Positions 46,601-59,232 of a stretch of 64,000 nt of DNA are shown here, piece by piece; position 1 is the first letter of the stretch; each line of letters opens with the position of its first letter. The translations under genes and the position numbers were made by a program. Source of the stretch: Astropecten irregularis (lineage: Eukaryota; Echinodermata; Asteroidea; Paxillosida; Astropectinidae); the NCBI GenBank assembly GCA_963971285.1, contig OZ020244.1, positions 31,558,001 to 31,622,000 of the forward strand, written 5' to 3'. A model generated the notes under the pieces. The model saw nothing but the letters and a program-made list of their open reading frames with translations. It searched no databases and was not told the DNA's origin.

Positions 46601-48128
46601 GGCCGGTAACAATGCATTGGATACCAGCCACTACCCACACTTCACTGTGACGGGGCACAACAACCAAGCGACCGACAGCCGCGCTGCGAGGCAATTAAAA
46701 CCCATGTACGTGTACAGGTCTTCTCTATCAAATTCCTGCAGATCTTGTAGCGCACCCCGCCGTAATAGGCTTCTCGCTTCATCGATTCAATTCTTCAGCC
46801 CTGATCCCAGACATGTCCCCGAGGGGAACCGGCGTCCAGAAGGTCTAGATCATGTTACGGGCCATATACCTCCTTCCTCCACCGCCGGAATACGGTACAA
46901 GACAAAATAAAAATTGCCAGAAAGAAAGAGTGATGATGTATTCACCGGGCGACCCGAGCAGTGGACCGAGAGGGGAGAGAAACTCGGACCTGGCGCGAGA
47001 GAAGGCTGGATGAATATTTATTCAAAATTCAGTCCTTGCGGGAATCAATGGGCATACCACTTCTGGCTGAGTGGGCCTTTGTCAAACAGCCTACCTGGTA
47101 TCAATTGCGGGGGGGACCCCCTCTCTCCGCAGCCTGATCTCTTAACACATCGATTGCCCCGACCGCGGCTATGGGGCATGATTTGGTTGCCAAAAAGAGG
47201 CAAGATTATATTGAAATCTTGTAGATGAGAGATCCACGCGATTAATACTGTATACTCATGAGTCAAAGAGGGCCTGAAGGTGGTGGCCGGATAAGGTATC
47301 ACCTCAGGGGGAAGCAAAGAGCCTCGTCAACCCAACCGGAAATTTGCAATTATTATTTCATACAAATAAAAGGCCCCCCCCCCCCCCCCCGACTTCTGCA
47401 CTACTACACATAGTGGTCACTCAGTCCAGTCTATCTCGCAATGGTCGCTGCACTTTTTTGTTTTACTCCAGCTGGCGTGGTCGAAGAGTGAGTATTTAGT
47501 TGCCGATGGTTTGGGCATCCTTAATTTGAAGGACCGAAATTCTATACAAATGTTGGGTCAAGAGTCTGGTGAGGAGGCTGGAAGCACGCTGGCAGAGTGG
47601 CAGGTGCCGGACTTAAGGTGTGTGGACTCAAACACAGAATGTGCAATGTGAGAACCCACTCCAGGCTTTTTCTCATGTTCATTTTAGACTAAACTTGGTT
47701 TTTGCAGTCCATAATATGCCACTACACCGGCAAGGACTTGAAGAAACTTCATTATCGTACAAATTTCAAACTCTAACCCAATGCCATACCACATTTTTCC
47801 AGACATGTTTTTTCCTGTGGTAAGTGTGACATCCTGAATACCACAATACACCACAATACACCACAATACAGTACACCACAATACACCACAATGTGGTTTG
47901 TGTGTGGTAATACATGGTTTATGATCCAGTTTCTCCTGTGGAGACTGTGGTAATGTATGGTAACCAGCGCTTGTCTTGGTAAGTGTAGTAGTTGCAGAGG
48001 GTAAGGGTTAAGTCCAAACTTAAGAGAAACTTCCAACGGTACATAATTTCAAATGCTAGACACGTGCTTCATCCCACCATCTCATAAAGCTTTTTTCATG
48101 TACATGTCATCCCTACCTCCTTACACCA
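43687..48128. other. Intronic DNA, no gene recognised
   Basis: Contains a C17 run at 47374-47390, a CCACAATACA tandem at 47840-47895, and a somewhat more GC-rich part at 46.4-47.3 kb. None of the open frames shows a recognisable family. Confidence 0.5.
47840..47895. repeat. CCACAATACA short tandem repeat
   Basis: Three clean 10-bp units then two variants (…CAGTACACCACAATACAC…), followed by TGTGGTTTGTGTGTGGT, which is partly complementary and could fold back. Confidence 0.8.
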
Positions 48129-48251
48129 GGGGTCGATTTCACAAAACCCATCGTGACTTACTATCAATCGAAGGACTATGCTACATTGCAGCCCTACGTA
48201 GAATACAATTGGTTATCCTCCAATCGATCGTAGGGCTTTGTGAATCAACCC
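48129..48251. repeat. MITE-like family F, copy 2
   Basis: GGGGTCGATTTCACAAAAC at the left and GGGCTTTGTGAATCAACCC at the right. It is shorter and more diverged than 17169-17326, and it abuts family E copy 2. Confidence 0.75.
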
Positions 48252-48508
48252 TATGGGGGTTTACAAAACGGGGGCTCAGGCTCAGGCTCCAGCTCTGACA
48301 TGCTGAAAATATAGTGTCGTGGGTTTTATTGAAGCTGGAGCTCTGTTTTCCTTTTCAAACTAGAGAATCTACTTCCGAACAGCAGCCAAAAGCCTCTATT
48401 TTTGGTCCGTTATTTCAGAATGGATTCACGAAAATGGAGCCGGAGCCGGAGCCGGAGCCGGAGACGGAGCCTGAGACGGAGCATGAGACGGAACCTGAAA
48501 GGCTTTAG
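48250..48508. repeat. MITE-like family E, copy 2
   Basis: Left arm GGGGGCTCAGGCTCAGGCTC, middle AGAGAATCTACTTCC and CAGCAGCCAAAAGCCTC, right arm (GGAGCC)n degenerating to GGAGACGGAGCCTGAGACGG. The two arms are complementary. Confidence 0.85.
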
Positions 48509-50145
48509 GACTTACCAGGATTCTTAAAACCCTCATTAAAACAATCCCTAGGAATCACATGGATGAGGGATTGTCACGATATCTGTGAATGTTTAATGCA
48601 ATTAGCTGCCATCATTATTCCACGACAGTCATTGATTTGCAGCCGAGGAATCAAATGAAATGAAAAAATGAGCAATTTAAATATGACAGTTACTCCTTTT
48701 TTCAGTCTGTCTGTCTGTCTAGTCTAATCAAGATTGGTGACCTCCATACATCATACCATTCATTAGCAAATATTCTGAAATTATTTTTATGATAAATGAA
48801 ATGAAGTCAAATCATGTATACAATATAAAGTCAATATTCTCCCTTGCAAAGTTGCAGCAGGCGTATGAAATAAAACCATGTGTACTTTAATTCTGCGTGG
48901 CGTTCATTGTAATCAGAAATGAGAAAACAGAAAGTTTAATTAAAAGTCTGGCAGATTGCCATAAACATTTCGGCAGGAGACGGGAATGTGTTCTGCTATA
49001 CTGTGGATGACACGTCTGAAGGCCCATTCATAAGCAAGTTCCTACATCACACATGTGTATTATTTTACTAGTACCGCAGAATGAGCCATCTTGACACAAC
49101 AAACATGACTTTCCAGTCCGCAATGTTGAACATTACTAACCATCCTCAGTGTTTCCTCCTAAATTTGTACCGAGCAAACGACTACAAAATGCAATCCATG
49201 TGTGAAACACTGGATGTTTCTGGAGGGGAGAGAGGCTGGGAGGGGGCGGGGGAAGAGGGGGTGGGGGGTAAATCGGGGTAGAAGTCTAGAAGACGAAGAA
49301 AGAAAGAAAAAAAAAACCTCTCACATTTTCGCAAAATTTGTTTTTTCCTTGGTCATGCCGAGGAGAGTTTGGGGGGCAGGAAAGCCCTGCAAGGTGGCTG
49401 TCATTTGCAGTCACGGTTCACTTGGCCTGATCCTGGCAGGGTTTGACTAAAGATAATGTGCGCTGGGCATATTGGGCTGATTGATACACGTTATATTGCA
49501 ACCTCTGTAACACGTATCGTGCATACAGTCAGCGAGATCCACAAATCTAACACACAAAAAGCTGCAGTGCAAATTTCCTTTTGTAGAAATGGAGCAAGCA
49601 AGTCTATTGATGCTGCTGGATTAAGAAAGAGAGTGATTGTCTGCATCTGTACGTGCAATTCATAACTGTTTTCTCCTTGTCCACTCTGCCTTATGAATAT
49701 TACATATTTTTTGGGCCCGAACGATAAAAATCAATACATAAATGATTAACTCTCGCTGTTTAAACATTGATGGCCTACGTGAATCATCAATCATTTAAAT
49801 AAAAGGAATTCATCCAATAATAATCCAGTAAAGTGTTGGATACTTCATCAAGCCTGCAAAGATCAATGGACGCTCCTTGATTTCGTCTCCTTGAGAGGTA
49901 CTACGAGAGTCAATTCTGAGGGTTCAATGTATCAAGTTTCAGGGCTTTTCGGATAAGATCAGCCAAACTAATTTGATTATGCACCAAGGCCTATAATTCC
50001 CCAAAGGTTTGCACGATGACGTGACTACAAGTAAAGCGGGAACAGAAAGAATTCACTGTCTTGAATGTTGGTGGTTAGGTTATGAAAAGGCAGGTTCAAT
50101 ACTCAATGTTTCATTAACAATGTGCACAGGCAGAGCACACTGCTG
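48509..50145. other. Intronic DNA without recognised elements
   Basis: AT-rich, with a G-rich low-complexity stretch at about 49220-49275. No gene recognised. Confidence 0.5.
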
Positions 50146-50507
50146 AAAGGTAATAATACCATACTTTGGTCTTTGTCCAAGAAATACAGATTCATGGGCA
50201 AAAATACCAACGAAGATAGAGTAACAGTCATCTGTGAAAATTCCAGAAAATTCCCACTTTTTGAGAAAACAGTGAAAAGGGCCACATTTAGCATTTATTA
50301 AGTCTTTTCTCTTTTATTTTTTATCTTTTAAAGATGAAAAATTATTTTGTTCACTGGTTTTACTTTTTTCTGGATAAATGCAGCTTTTCAGGCAGAAACA
50401 TTTTAACGGTATATTTCTATCACCACCATATTCATACCATGTAAGTTATAGGTAAATCTGTGGACATTTCTGTTTTGTTTTCCGAACAAAGTATGATACT
50501 ACCTTTA
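50146..50507. repeat. MITE-like family B, copy 4 (both arms)
   Basis: The ends are AAAGGTAATAATACCATACT and AAAGTATGATACTACCTTT. The internal TTCCCACTTTTTGAGAAAAC is shared with 13572-13938. Confidence 0.8.
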
Positions 50508-50939
50508 TATAAACCTTGAGTAATCCTGTTCTTGTTAATTATCCAATTCTACATGGTGTTAATGCAACCAAGTTAAACAAAATGGAATTGAAAGGAAAAG
50601 GAAGATTCTCCGGAAATGGGTTGGCAAGGCTACAATATGTATTTGGTTTAAAAAAAAAAACATCTTATCAAAACTGGGAAAATATACACAGGATATGTTT
50701 AAAAATGTAAATGACAAGAGTAAAACTATACCTACATGTATATGTAGCTAGGCTTTATATGCATGTACATTTTTCGTGTGTGCATAAAACTTACAAATTC
50801 CACATTTTTAGAATGAAAAAAAAAGAATAAATCCATTTTTTTTTCAAATCTGCAAGATTCTTAAAGTTCGGGCATCTATAAACAAAACCACAAGTCCAAA
50901 CACAAACCTGATGATGATGGTTGCAGAAAACAGTAATTT

Positions 50940-51105
50940 AGTTTTCGGCCTTTTGTTTTACTCATTTCTGGATGAATACAGCATTTCAGGTGAAAATATT
51001 TCAACAGTATGTTTCTACCATCACCATCTTTATACCCTGCAAGTTATTGGTAAATCGGTGAACATTCTGTTTTGGCTTCCTCCCAAAGTGTGATAGAACC
51101 TTTAA
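50940..51105. repeat. MITE-like family B, copy 5 (right arm)
   Basis: Contains GTATGTTTCTACCATCACCA, then AAGTTATTGGTAAATC and CAAAGTGTGATAGAACCTTT. Left arm absent. Confidence 0.7.
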
Positions 51106-52141
51106 GAATCCTTACAATTTATCCGATAACGATTCATGGAAAATCCAGGGATGTTACAGCTTTGAAGCCGACGCCATTGCATACTGTTAGGCCCTAATGA
51201 CTGCATCCACGCCCCAAGCAACATGAAAGCCAGACTTGACATTTAACGGCAGTCAGATGACCCAACTAAACGACCGATTGATGACCTGCGCTGCCATAAA
51301 CAAAACAAATTTCCTGCTGATTGTTCGCATGCAGTCACATGACCAGACCAGGCCAGTATCTCACACTCATTAGCGGACCGATTCACTCTTTTAATCAGAT
51401 TGGTTTGTGTTTCTTTTTCTTTCTTCTTAAAATGGTTCTCTTTAGGGGAAATCTACCCAATTATCATGCACCGAGCAGCGCTCAAGAGCCATTCAGATCT
51501 ATAACAATAATGGCACTGTGAACATAATGACTGTACATGATGACAAAATGTCTGTATAAGGGCCTATGCATGTTCATTTTCAGTACAAAGATTAAATACA
51601 ATGCGCATTTACATTACATATGTTATACGTTATACGTACATGTACATGTAGTCTGTTATCAGATATTGAATGTTTGTACATGTATTGCATATGGACCCCA
51701 AATGTTATGAATTTTTAAACAGATTTTACTTTCATTTTTCAGTATAAAAGGAGTGAGGTTCCCACAGTTGTTTAGATCTGTACAATATATGGTTGCATGT
51801 ACATGTAGTGTATAATTACATATATAATTTACACATAATTATTCTGTATTTAAGTGTTCTTAAACGTGTACACAGTTTTCTTTGTCTGAACAAACAACAA
51901 CTTGTTAATATGCTGGCAATTTGAAGACATCAAGGCCTTTCCAATGTAAGCTTCATCAAACCTGCATAAAACATCCCCCAATAGCCTGGACATGGAACCC
52001 TGCCATTTCAGCCAGCTCTTGACCGAGCTACTGAGAGACCAGCGGAAGATTTTCAAGGTTTTCAAGAAAGTTATGTCTCCATTTGAACTAAATATGGTCT
52101 AGGCATACATGTACAACCTGAGAAATTACCAACAGTTTCAT
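51106..52141. other. Intronic DNA without recognised elements
   Basis: AT-rich, with several TACATGTACATGTA palindromic runs near 51640-51800. No gene recognised. Confidence 0.5.
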
Positions 52142-52397
52142 CCAGGGGCCCATTCCATAGAGCTGCTAAAGCACAAATTTTACTTACCGGTAAGCATGAA
52201 AAGTCTTTCTTGATCAAATTGCCTTTAGAACCAAATTGTCCTATGATATTTACTTCCTTCGACTTGTAATTCTGCCATTGTTTGCTGAGCATAACATTAA
52301 CAAGCAGTTTTGGCTGGCATACTGATTTTATTTACCAAGGTTTTTGGTGCTTGAGCAAATTTTGGTGCATAAGCAGGTCTATGAAATTGACCCCAGG
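52142..52397. repeat. MITE-like family A, copy 4 (diverged)
   Basis: AGGGGCCCATTCCATAGAGC at the left, GGTCTATGAAATTGACCCC at the right; the body has drifted considerably. Confidence 0.7.
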
Positions 52398-52455
52398 CGT
52401 TACGGCTAAATCGAGCATTACCTCGGCTACTCCAGGTATAGGGCTCAGCATGTCA

Positions 52456-52684
52456 CCTGGGATCAATTTCATAGAGCTGCTTAGCACAAAAATGTTTTGC
52501 TCAATAAAACAAATCACCATTAAAAATTCCATTTGATATTCATGGTTAGCGAACAACAGCCAAAGAACAGTCACAAGTGATACACAACACATGGACATTT
52601 GGTTGTTAACCCTGTTTTTATTCACACAGAAATGTGACGCTTAGCAAATTTTTGTGCTAAGCAGCTATATGAAATTGGCCCCAG
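52456..52684. repeat. MITE-like family A, copy 5 (well preserved)
   Basis: TGGGATCAATTTCATAGAGC to GCTATATGAAATTGGCCCC, about 60 bp from copy 4. The body matches copies 1, 2 and 7 closely. Confidence 0.85.
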
Positions 52685-53950
52685 CACGACAAACACAGAG
52701 GTTGAAGCCAGAGACATTAATAGAGGGAAGGTAGGGGAAGACTGCCTGAGCTATGAACTTCAGACTACAGTACTCAAACAGTCACATAAGTGCAAAGCAA
52801 TACACACACATGCTGAGCCCTGCCTGGTCTGGCTCTCACGTGCAGTCCTCAGACCTTTTGGGAAAAAATATGCCGTGCACGTGTAAACACTTGAAATTGG
52901 TAACACAGGTTTGACAGTCAGTTCAATAAAGGGCCTTTCTTATTGCATTTCTTATTCCAGTCCAATCCATACATCTGAATTTACACATGTATATCTGGAA
53001 AAAACGATACAGGTCTTCATTGCACTCCTGATATGCGATCGCAATAAAAAAGCTTGGTGCACAAACATCATTCTTGTTGACAATAGTACAGGACAGGGTT
53101 CTAGCCAGACCAATTTTAGTGGTGGGCTCTAGAAATGAAGTTGAGCCCTAGTTCGCTACATGTACAGATATACGGTAGGCCTACGGTAAAAATTGGAAAT
53201 TATATCGTCTTGTAAACATGGAGAATCAGTGCTTCACATTTCAAAACACAGAAAAGAGTGGACTTTTATTCAGGAATGTGATAAAAATTCACGATATTGG
53301 CAATTCTTTTATTCACTCTGTGGAAATTCGTGCTGGGCGGCAGAGTATATATCAGACAGTGTTCCGGGCGCAAATTTCCAGTGCCGGGCTGGCCTGCCCA
53401 GCGCCGCCCACCGTGGCTAGAACCCTGGTACAGGATCAGCCCACACGGTATGATTTAACTTTTCATGGGTGAATATTAACAAAGGACTTGGGACATTAAT
53501 GTGACATTCCAGGCCAGAATCCTCTGGCCATAGTCAGGGAAGTGGACGTAACTTTTCTGCAGATGGCTCGGAAAAGACACCATCATCGTTGTGGAAGTCT
53601 TCTTTTAATAATAGGTCTCTTTTCATTTCATTTTACTGAAAGTGACCTCAGTGTGCTTTTAAGTTTTATCGTTATAGACACGACATGAGCTTTAAACCTC
53701 AACACAGCTTTAATTGTCTAATAACCAATGATGAAAAGAAGACTGTGAAATTTACACGTGCTCTACACAGAAATATACACATGGTGGTAGATTGTTCATC
53801 AAATTATAGAGTCATACCACAAAAATGGCCGATTTTGTTTTTCTTTGTCAACGTCATCTGGAATTACAGCAAATATGAAAAATTATTTTTGATATATCCA
53901 AATTTAAAAACACTTCAAGGAAATAAACTTTAAATGCTAAATCAATCTTT
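52685..53950. other. Intronic DNA without recognised elements
   Basis: No exon or known repeat recognised. 53330-53430 is more GC-rich (GCCCAGCGCCGCCC) but carries no supported coding sequence. Confidence 0.5.
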
Positions 53951-54110
53951 TATAAGAAGGTATGACGTGTTTCGATCCTACCAAGATCTTTTTTGAATCT
54001 TTATCTTTATCGAAGGACCTCCTAACTCCAAGCATTTTGTAAATTTCAGTTTATTATTTTGGCTTATGAGCAGTTTGCAGCTGTTCATTACAACTGTACC
54101 TGCATCAATC
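53951..54110. repeat. MITE-like family D, copy 4 (partial)
   Basis: TATGACGTGTTTCGATCCTA at the left, GGACCTCCTAACTCCAAGCA and TTGGCTTATGAGCAGTTTGC at the right. Confidence 0.7.
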
Positions 54111-54323
54111 TTTTATTAATCAGAACCATTTTAATCTGCAATCAACCGAGGTCCGATGAATTTGGAAAAGCACTAGGCTAAGAATAAAATCACAACCTTA
54201 TAATTCCATTAATTAATGAAGTTCCGACCCCACGACTGGAAACTGTGTTGATATTACCCCAAGGTTGAGGATACCAAGCCCTGCCATCATTAGGATATTA
54301 TCTGTCTGTTCCTGGTCATGCAG

Positions 54324-54405
54324 GCAGGGATTAGAGGGGATTAAAGAAGATTATCAGAGGATTGTCCCATTAGGCATGATTAGGCTTAGGAGGTATAATC
54401 CCTAT
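54324..54405. promoter_or_regulatory. Cluster of TAATCC-type homeodomain motifs
   Basis: GGATTA at 54328-54333 and 54338-54343 and TAATCC at 54396-54401, with further GATTA cores between them. This is the bicoid-class (Otx/Gsc) binding sequence. Density alone is the evidence; regulatory function is unproven. Confidence 0.3.
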
Positions 54406-54896
54406 GACTTGCCATTAACACCCTAATTGTCACATCACTTGTTAAGCATTGTGCTGATGATGGGACTTATGAATACTGGTTTAATATGGTTAGTACATTG
54501 AACCTGTGATGTTAATTGCTGGCAGTTTTCCAACCCACAGCTTGGATTCCTGATTCTAAAGAGCTTTCCAGATGAGCTTGTAAAGATTGCCAATTATTTT
54601 TGTTCATACTAATCGATGAAAAAAAAAACAGGACTTTTTTACTTGTAATTTTTGCCACAGACAAGCATTTTGCTTTCTACTGTACCAGTCTAAGCATCTG
54701 GAATCTGGAATATGTTTTGGAATCCATGCTGTTTGAAAAAAAAAAAACATTTTCTTGAGTTTTTCAGGCTGTTTACACAAACAGATACATTGTTTGTTTG
54801 TTTTTCCTCCACTGCATGTCAACATGCAAAAAAGGAAAATAGGTTTTAAATTTATACAGAAGTAACAGCAAACACATGGGTGCTTGAAAACAAGTA

Positions 54897-55032
54897 CAAT
54901 GGGAGACTTTGGAGAACAGGTCTTCAAGTTAATAGAGCACGCACAAGCAATTGTGAGCATGCACGCACATGCTCACAATTGCTTGTGCGTCCGCTATTAA
55001 CTTGAAGACCGGTTCTCCAAAGTCTCCCATTG
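54897..55032. repeat. 136-bp near-perfect hairpin
   Basis: Arms of 65 bp (54897-54961 and 54968-55032) are reverse complements with about three mismatches, separated by 6 bp (CACGCA). The arm begins CAATGGGAGACTTTGGAGAA. No other copy seen in the window. Confidence 0.95.
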
Positions 55033-55769
55033 CATGCAACTATACTGCAAAAGCCACTTTTGAATCTTGCAGCACGAATCATTGATAGCGAAGATCTATA
55101 TGGCTTTGTGAGCTGCTATTTGCCTTTTGTGTAGAGTCAAGTTTACAGATAGTGATTATCATTGCACAGCTGTATCGTATACATTGTAATACCCAGGTTA
55201 AAACATAAAATGTATAGTACGGTACCACCGCAGACTTGTTGTCATCTGGCTTCTTGCTTATAGCGTTGAGGTCAGTTCCCAGACCAGGAAATGAAATAGA
55301 TGAGTAGATATGAAAGTTATTTCTGCTATGCAGCTCTAGGAACTGTGCAGTGTGCTATCACTGTAATAGTGTCAATGCTTTTGAATGCATCTCAAAACTA
55401 CAGGTAGATAAATAGAGATTCATTCTGTCAAATTAGTTGAATATGTAACACACATAGGCCTACTGTACACAACTACAGGTACCTACGGTATGCAGTACAT
55501 TAGTCTCCACTCATACTCAATGTAATTTAGTGTTTGTGAATTTGTGCTGTCTGTGTTGACTTTTGACTTTAATATTGGAAGCAACTGTACATGTGTGTAC
55601 AACTGCACATATATAAAGGGTGCACAAAAAGTAACTTCCGTTGATTTTGACGTCCGACCCCTCTAAATCTAATCGGTTTGGGGTGATATGAGTAGTTTGA
55701 GTGTTTAGAGCACATCTTAAGCTGCATTTTGATGCCCTACTTGATGCCAAGGACTCTTTTAAAAGATTT

Positions 55770-55939
55770 TTAAAAAGATTTCCGGTTGTTGTTTTACTAA
55801 TTCCTGGATAAATACACCATTTCAGGTGGAAAAATTGTAACAGTATGTTTCTACCAGCATCATCTTCATACCCTGTAAGTTATACGTAAATCTGTGAACA
55901 TTTCTGTTTTGGTCTCTTACCAAAGTATGATACTACTTA
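55770..55939. repeat. MITE-like family B, copy 6 (right arm)
   Basis: GTATGTTTCTACCAGCATCA, then AAATCTGTGAACATTTCTG and ACCAAAGTATGATACTACTT. Confidence 0.7.
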
Positions 55940-55984
55940 TAAGCAAATTGTGTGTTTAAGTAGCTCTATGAAATTGGCCGCAGG
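55940..55984. repeat. MITE-like family A, terminal remnant
   Basis: Only the right end (TAGCTCTATGAAATTGGCCG) survives, directly abutting a family B arm. Confidence 0.55.
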
Positions 55985-58248
55985 CCACAAAGGACTGAGA
56001 CAGGGGTCAGTCTTCCACCCTCCCCCTCCCCTACTTTTCTCTCACTCACTCCTTTCTCTCTCAAAAGATGAAAGACCACCTCAGTCAACGGCCCAATTTG
56101 AGCTGGTGTTGGGGGTAGGATGGGACCAATAATGGCCACTTCCTGGTGTCTCTGTGAGAGAGGTCTCCCCACATGTACTCTCTCTCTCTCGCTCTCCAAT
56201 CCCCTCCGGCAGGGCTCAAGACCAGGCTCAGACCCCAGGAAGTTGTTGGGCTGCCAAATATCCGGCAAGTAAATTAAAGGTCTTTCAGCGGAGAAACTGG
56301 GGGCTAAAGTTATGTCGGACATCTTGAAAAAAAAAAAACATAAGGGAGTAAAGGAAGAGAAAAAGGTTGGAGTGATAAAATGGGATCTGAACGTGGGGGC
56401 ATTTCATCATGCTGACATACAACTTGAAAAAAGGCTTTTTGTTTTGGGTAATCCCTCTTAAAATCCTCTTCCAATGGAGTGTGATTTTCTCAAATGCTTG
56501 GTGAAAATAGAAACACTCACTAAACATGTTGCTCAAATTGCATTTTCAAGAGTCTCGGACATTTGACAAAATGGATGGAAAGTTGGAAACATAACTATTC
56601 AATTGAGTCAGAAGCTTCACTGATTTTCATAAAGTCCAACATTTGGCAGCTTTCCTATGGTCAATTCTTCAGATTGGGACCAAATTGGGCCAGCAAACTG
56701 GTTGGTTAATACCCAGTTGGTTGGGTTATGTATACAGCGCCAGAGCTCCGCAGCTAGTCAAGTGTTCTGCAACACTATTAGGAAAGACAGTATCCTGGTG
56801 GGTCAGGGAAACGGTGGGGGTAATCAACCCTCATTGTCTGCTAGACATCTCACTCCACCAGACATCGAACAAACAAACAAGTAGAGCCTACATACATGTA
56901 CAAACTAACCACCAGCAAACCTTACAAAAACAACCATGACACAGGGCAACAATACTCCATTCTGAGAGCCACTGACAATTGTTTGGACACTTAACTGCCC
57001 ATTTGTGTTCAAATCTCAACACCACCCACCTTCACAAACAGAGGACAGACCACATTTTCTGCAGTGCTCACCACTCTCATTGAATCAATCCTGGACATCA
57101 AGACTCAAGAGTCGCTAGGGATCAAAAGCCATTTCCTGCGCCCACTCAGAAGATAAAAATGAAGGTTCCCAAGGGTTCAGCAACCTCTTGGGGAATCTTG
57201 GAGGGGTGGGGCAGGCGCAGGCAAGGCGATTTGAGGAGGGAGGGAAAGAATAACTCCCGGGGGAGAGGAAGCAGAGTGGAAGGAGGGGCTATAATGGTAG
57301 ATTTGTGGGGGTCAACAGGTTGGGCTAGCAACAAACAACCACCCTCCTCCCCTTGGGTGTTTTTGGGGTAGGATGCTACCAGGCTCTGATATTTGGCAGG
57401 ATTCTGTGCACTATCTGAGGAAGTGATGGCTGGACTAGGAGGATAGAAGCAGGACCTGACAACTTTCAAGTGTACACTGTACAGTCCATGTCACGGGACT
57501 GCTGAACTTCTGTTCAGAATCCAAGATAGAGCTTTATACATCCCCTTAGACCACTGAATGACAATTTTGCAAGAGGACTTGTCCCAAGGCCCTTGCAGAT
57601 GACATCTTGACAATAAAATCATACAAACACACTAATATTTGAAAGAAGTTGTGGGAAATATTTTGAGGTCAATACTGAATAACAACAATTTTTTGTAATA
57701 ATCCCTATTCTTAAATCCCATTTAATCAAGTCCCATTCAAAAAAAAGAAAAAGAAATGAACAATAATAAAAAATAAAACTCATGATTATACAGCAAAATT
57801 CAAACAAAGAAATATACATGTAGGCCTACATGTATTGTAAATAAAACAACTGTACAAGATCAAAAACAATTCTTTGTCAAGGAAAATGAACCATGTTTTA
57901 AAATATTGCATGTTCAAGTACAATAGCGCTCCGCACTAATGACGTCACAAAATCCCCGGATGTCAGACAAACATTGATCACACACGTAGTGTAATATGCA
58001 CGCGCACGTGCACACCCACCCCCGTGTGCATGGTTGCAATGTTTGTCTGAGGTCCGGTGCTATTTTTAGCGCAAGTACGGAGTGCTATTTGGACAAAGTC
58101 TCCAAGAGTAGACCTAAATTTTCTAAGATCACCTACATACATGCGCAGCGTTTTTGGCCTTGTCAATTAAAGAATGAATGACTTGAATATTCCACTGCAA
58201 CGGACAAAACAGGCAAGTCACCTAGCATCATCATATGAGGGGTCATGA
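55985..58248. other. Intronic DNA without recognised genes
   Basis: It contains a pyrimidine-rich CT repeat near 56030-56060 and 56178-56196, and a GC-richer purine-rich stretch at 57180-57300. Open frames here follow these biased runs and are not supported as genes. Confidence 0.5.
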
Positions 58249-58483
58249 CCAGGGGCCAATTTCACAGCCCTGCTTAGAACAAAAATTTGCTAAGCATGAC
58301 ATTTCTGTCTTAATAAAAACAGGGTTAACAACCAAATATCCATGTGTTCAATTGTGTATTGCTTGTGATTGTGCTTTGCCTGTTGTTCACTGACCATGAA
58401 CATCAAATGAAATGTTTAACGGTGGTTTGTTTTATTGGGCAAGACATTTTTGTGCTAAGCAGCGCCATGAAATTGGCCCCAGG
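58249..58483. repeat. MITE-like family A, copy 7
   Basis: CAGGGGCCAATTTCACAGCC to GCGCCATGAAATTGGCCCC, with a complete body (GCTAAGCATGACATTTCTGT, GTTAACAACCAAATATCC). Confidence 0.85.
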
Positions 58484-59232
58484 AAATGTCCAAAGCATCA
58501 TTTATAAAATTCATATTGATGTGTTTTTTCCTACTTAACAATTTGAGTAAATATGTGCATAGGCCAAGCTCGCAAAACATATTAAAAAAATGTAATATTA
58601 CAAATAAGTAAAATAAATTGTATGGTTGATTGTAATGACATGACTGATAATGTCTCACTGTTTAATAATATTCCAAACATTAGCATGGTGTAATTATCAA
58701 GCCATGGAGTCATAGACACATCATTTGTGCTGTTCGCTTCAAGCCTGCTAGCCGGTGATACCAGGGGAATATTAACTAGCTATTAGATGACATGAGAAAA
58801 TGAGCAATGACTACGGTCTGCAAATGAACCTCGCCAAATTGGTCGACTCATCTTTGAATTTTACCCGAGCTTTCCTTCTCTATGTCTGCTACTATTCGAC
58901 ACAGAGCTGGTATCAAGTCCGTTGAATGTAATCAACGCATAGCAGGGAAAACAAAACACATTGATAAATTTCTCTTGGGACTTGGTAGGGAGAAGGTAAT
59001 GGTGGAAATTTGTTTTTGTTTAAGCTTTTAGAGTTAATTAAGATAAAGCACATTGGGGGGGAGACATCCTTGCCCGGAGTACCAGGCAAGTCTCGGTCGG
59101 TACACAGACTGATAACATTTTAAGCAATTACACACGTCTGAGAGTACTGTATGAAAACAACTGGGGTTGTGAGGTAGAGAAGGGGAGCGGAGGAGAGGAG
59201 GGGGAAATGTGACAGCCGAGAGAGACACGTAC

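Larger units (their letters stand above)
17628..59232 (-). other. Intron 1 of the CTTNBP2NL-like gene
   Basis: A 41.6-kb intron with donor AAG|GTACGT at 59233/59232 and acceptor TTGCAG|GCT at 17628/17627, phase 0. It holds the BEL/Pao array on the opposite strand and most of the short repeats. Apart from the retroelement, no coding sequence was recognised on either strand; open frames in it are short and lack family resemblance. Confidence 0.8.

Noticed and set aside
47374..47390. C17 homopolymer
   Set aside because: Simple sequence; the length is also prone to sequencing error, so nothing is inferred from it.
57146..57469. 107-codon minus frame rich in Pro and Ser
   Set aside because: Follows a purine/pyrimidine-biased stretch; no splice context or homology to the host gene.
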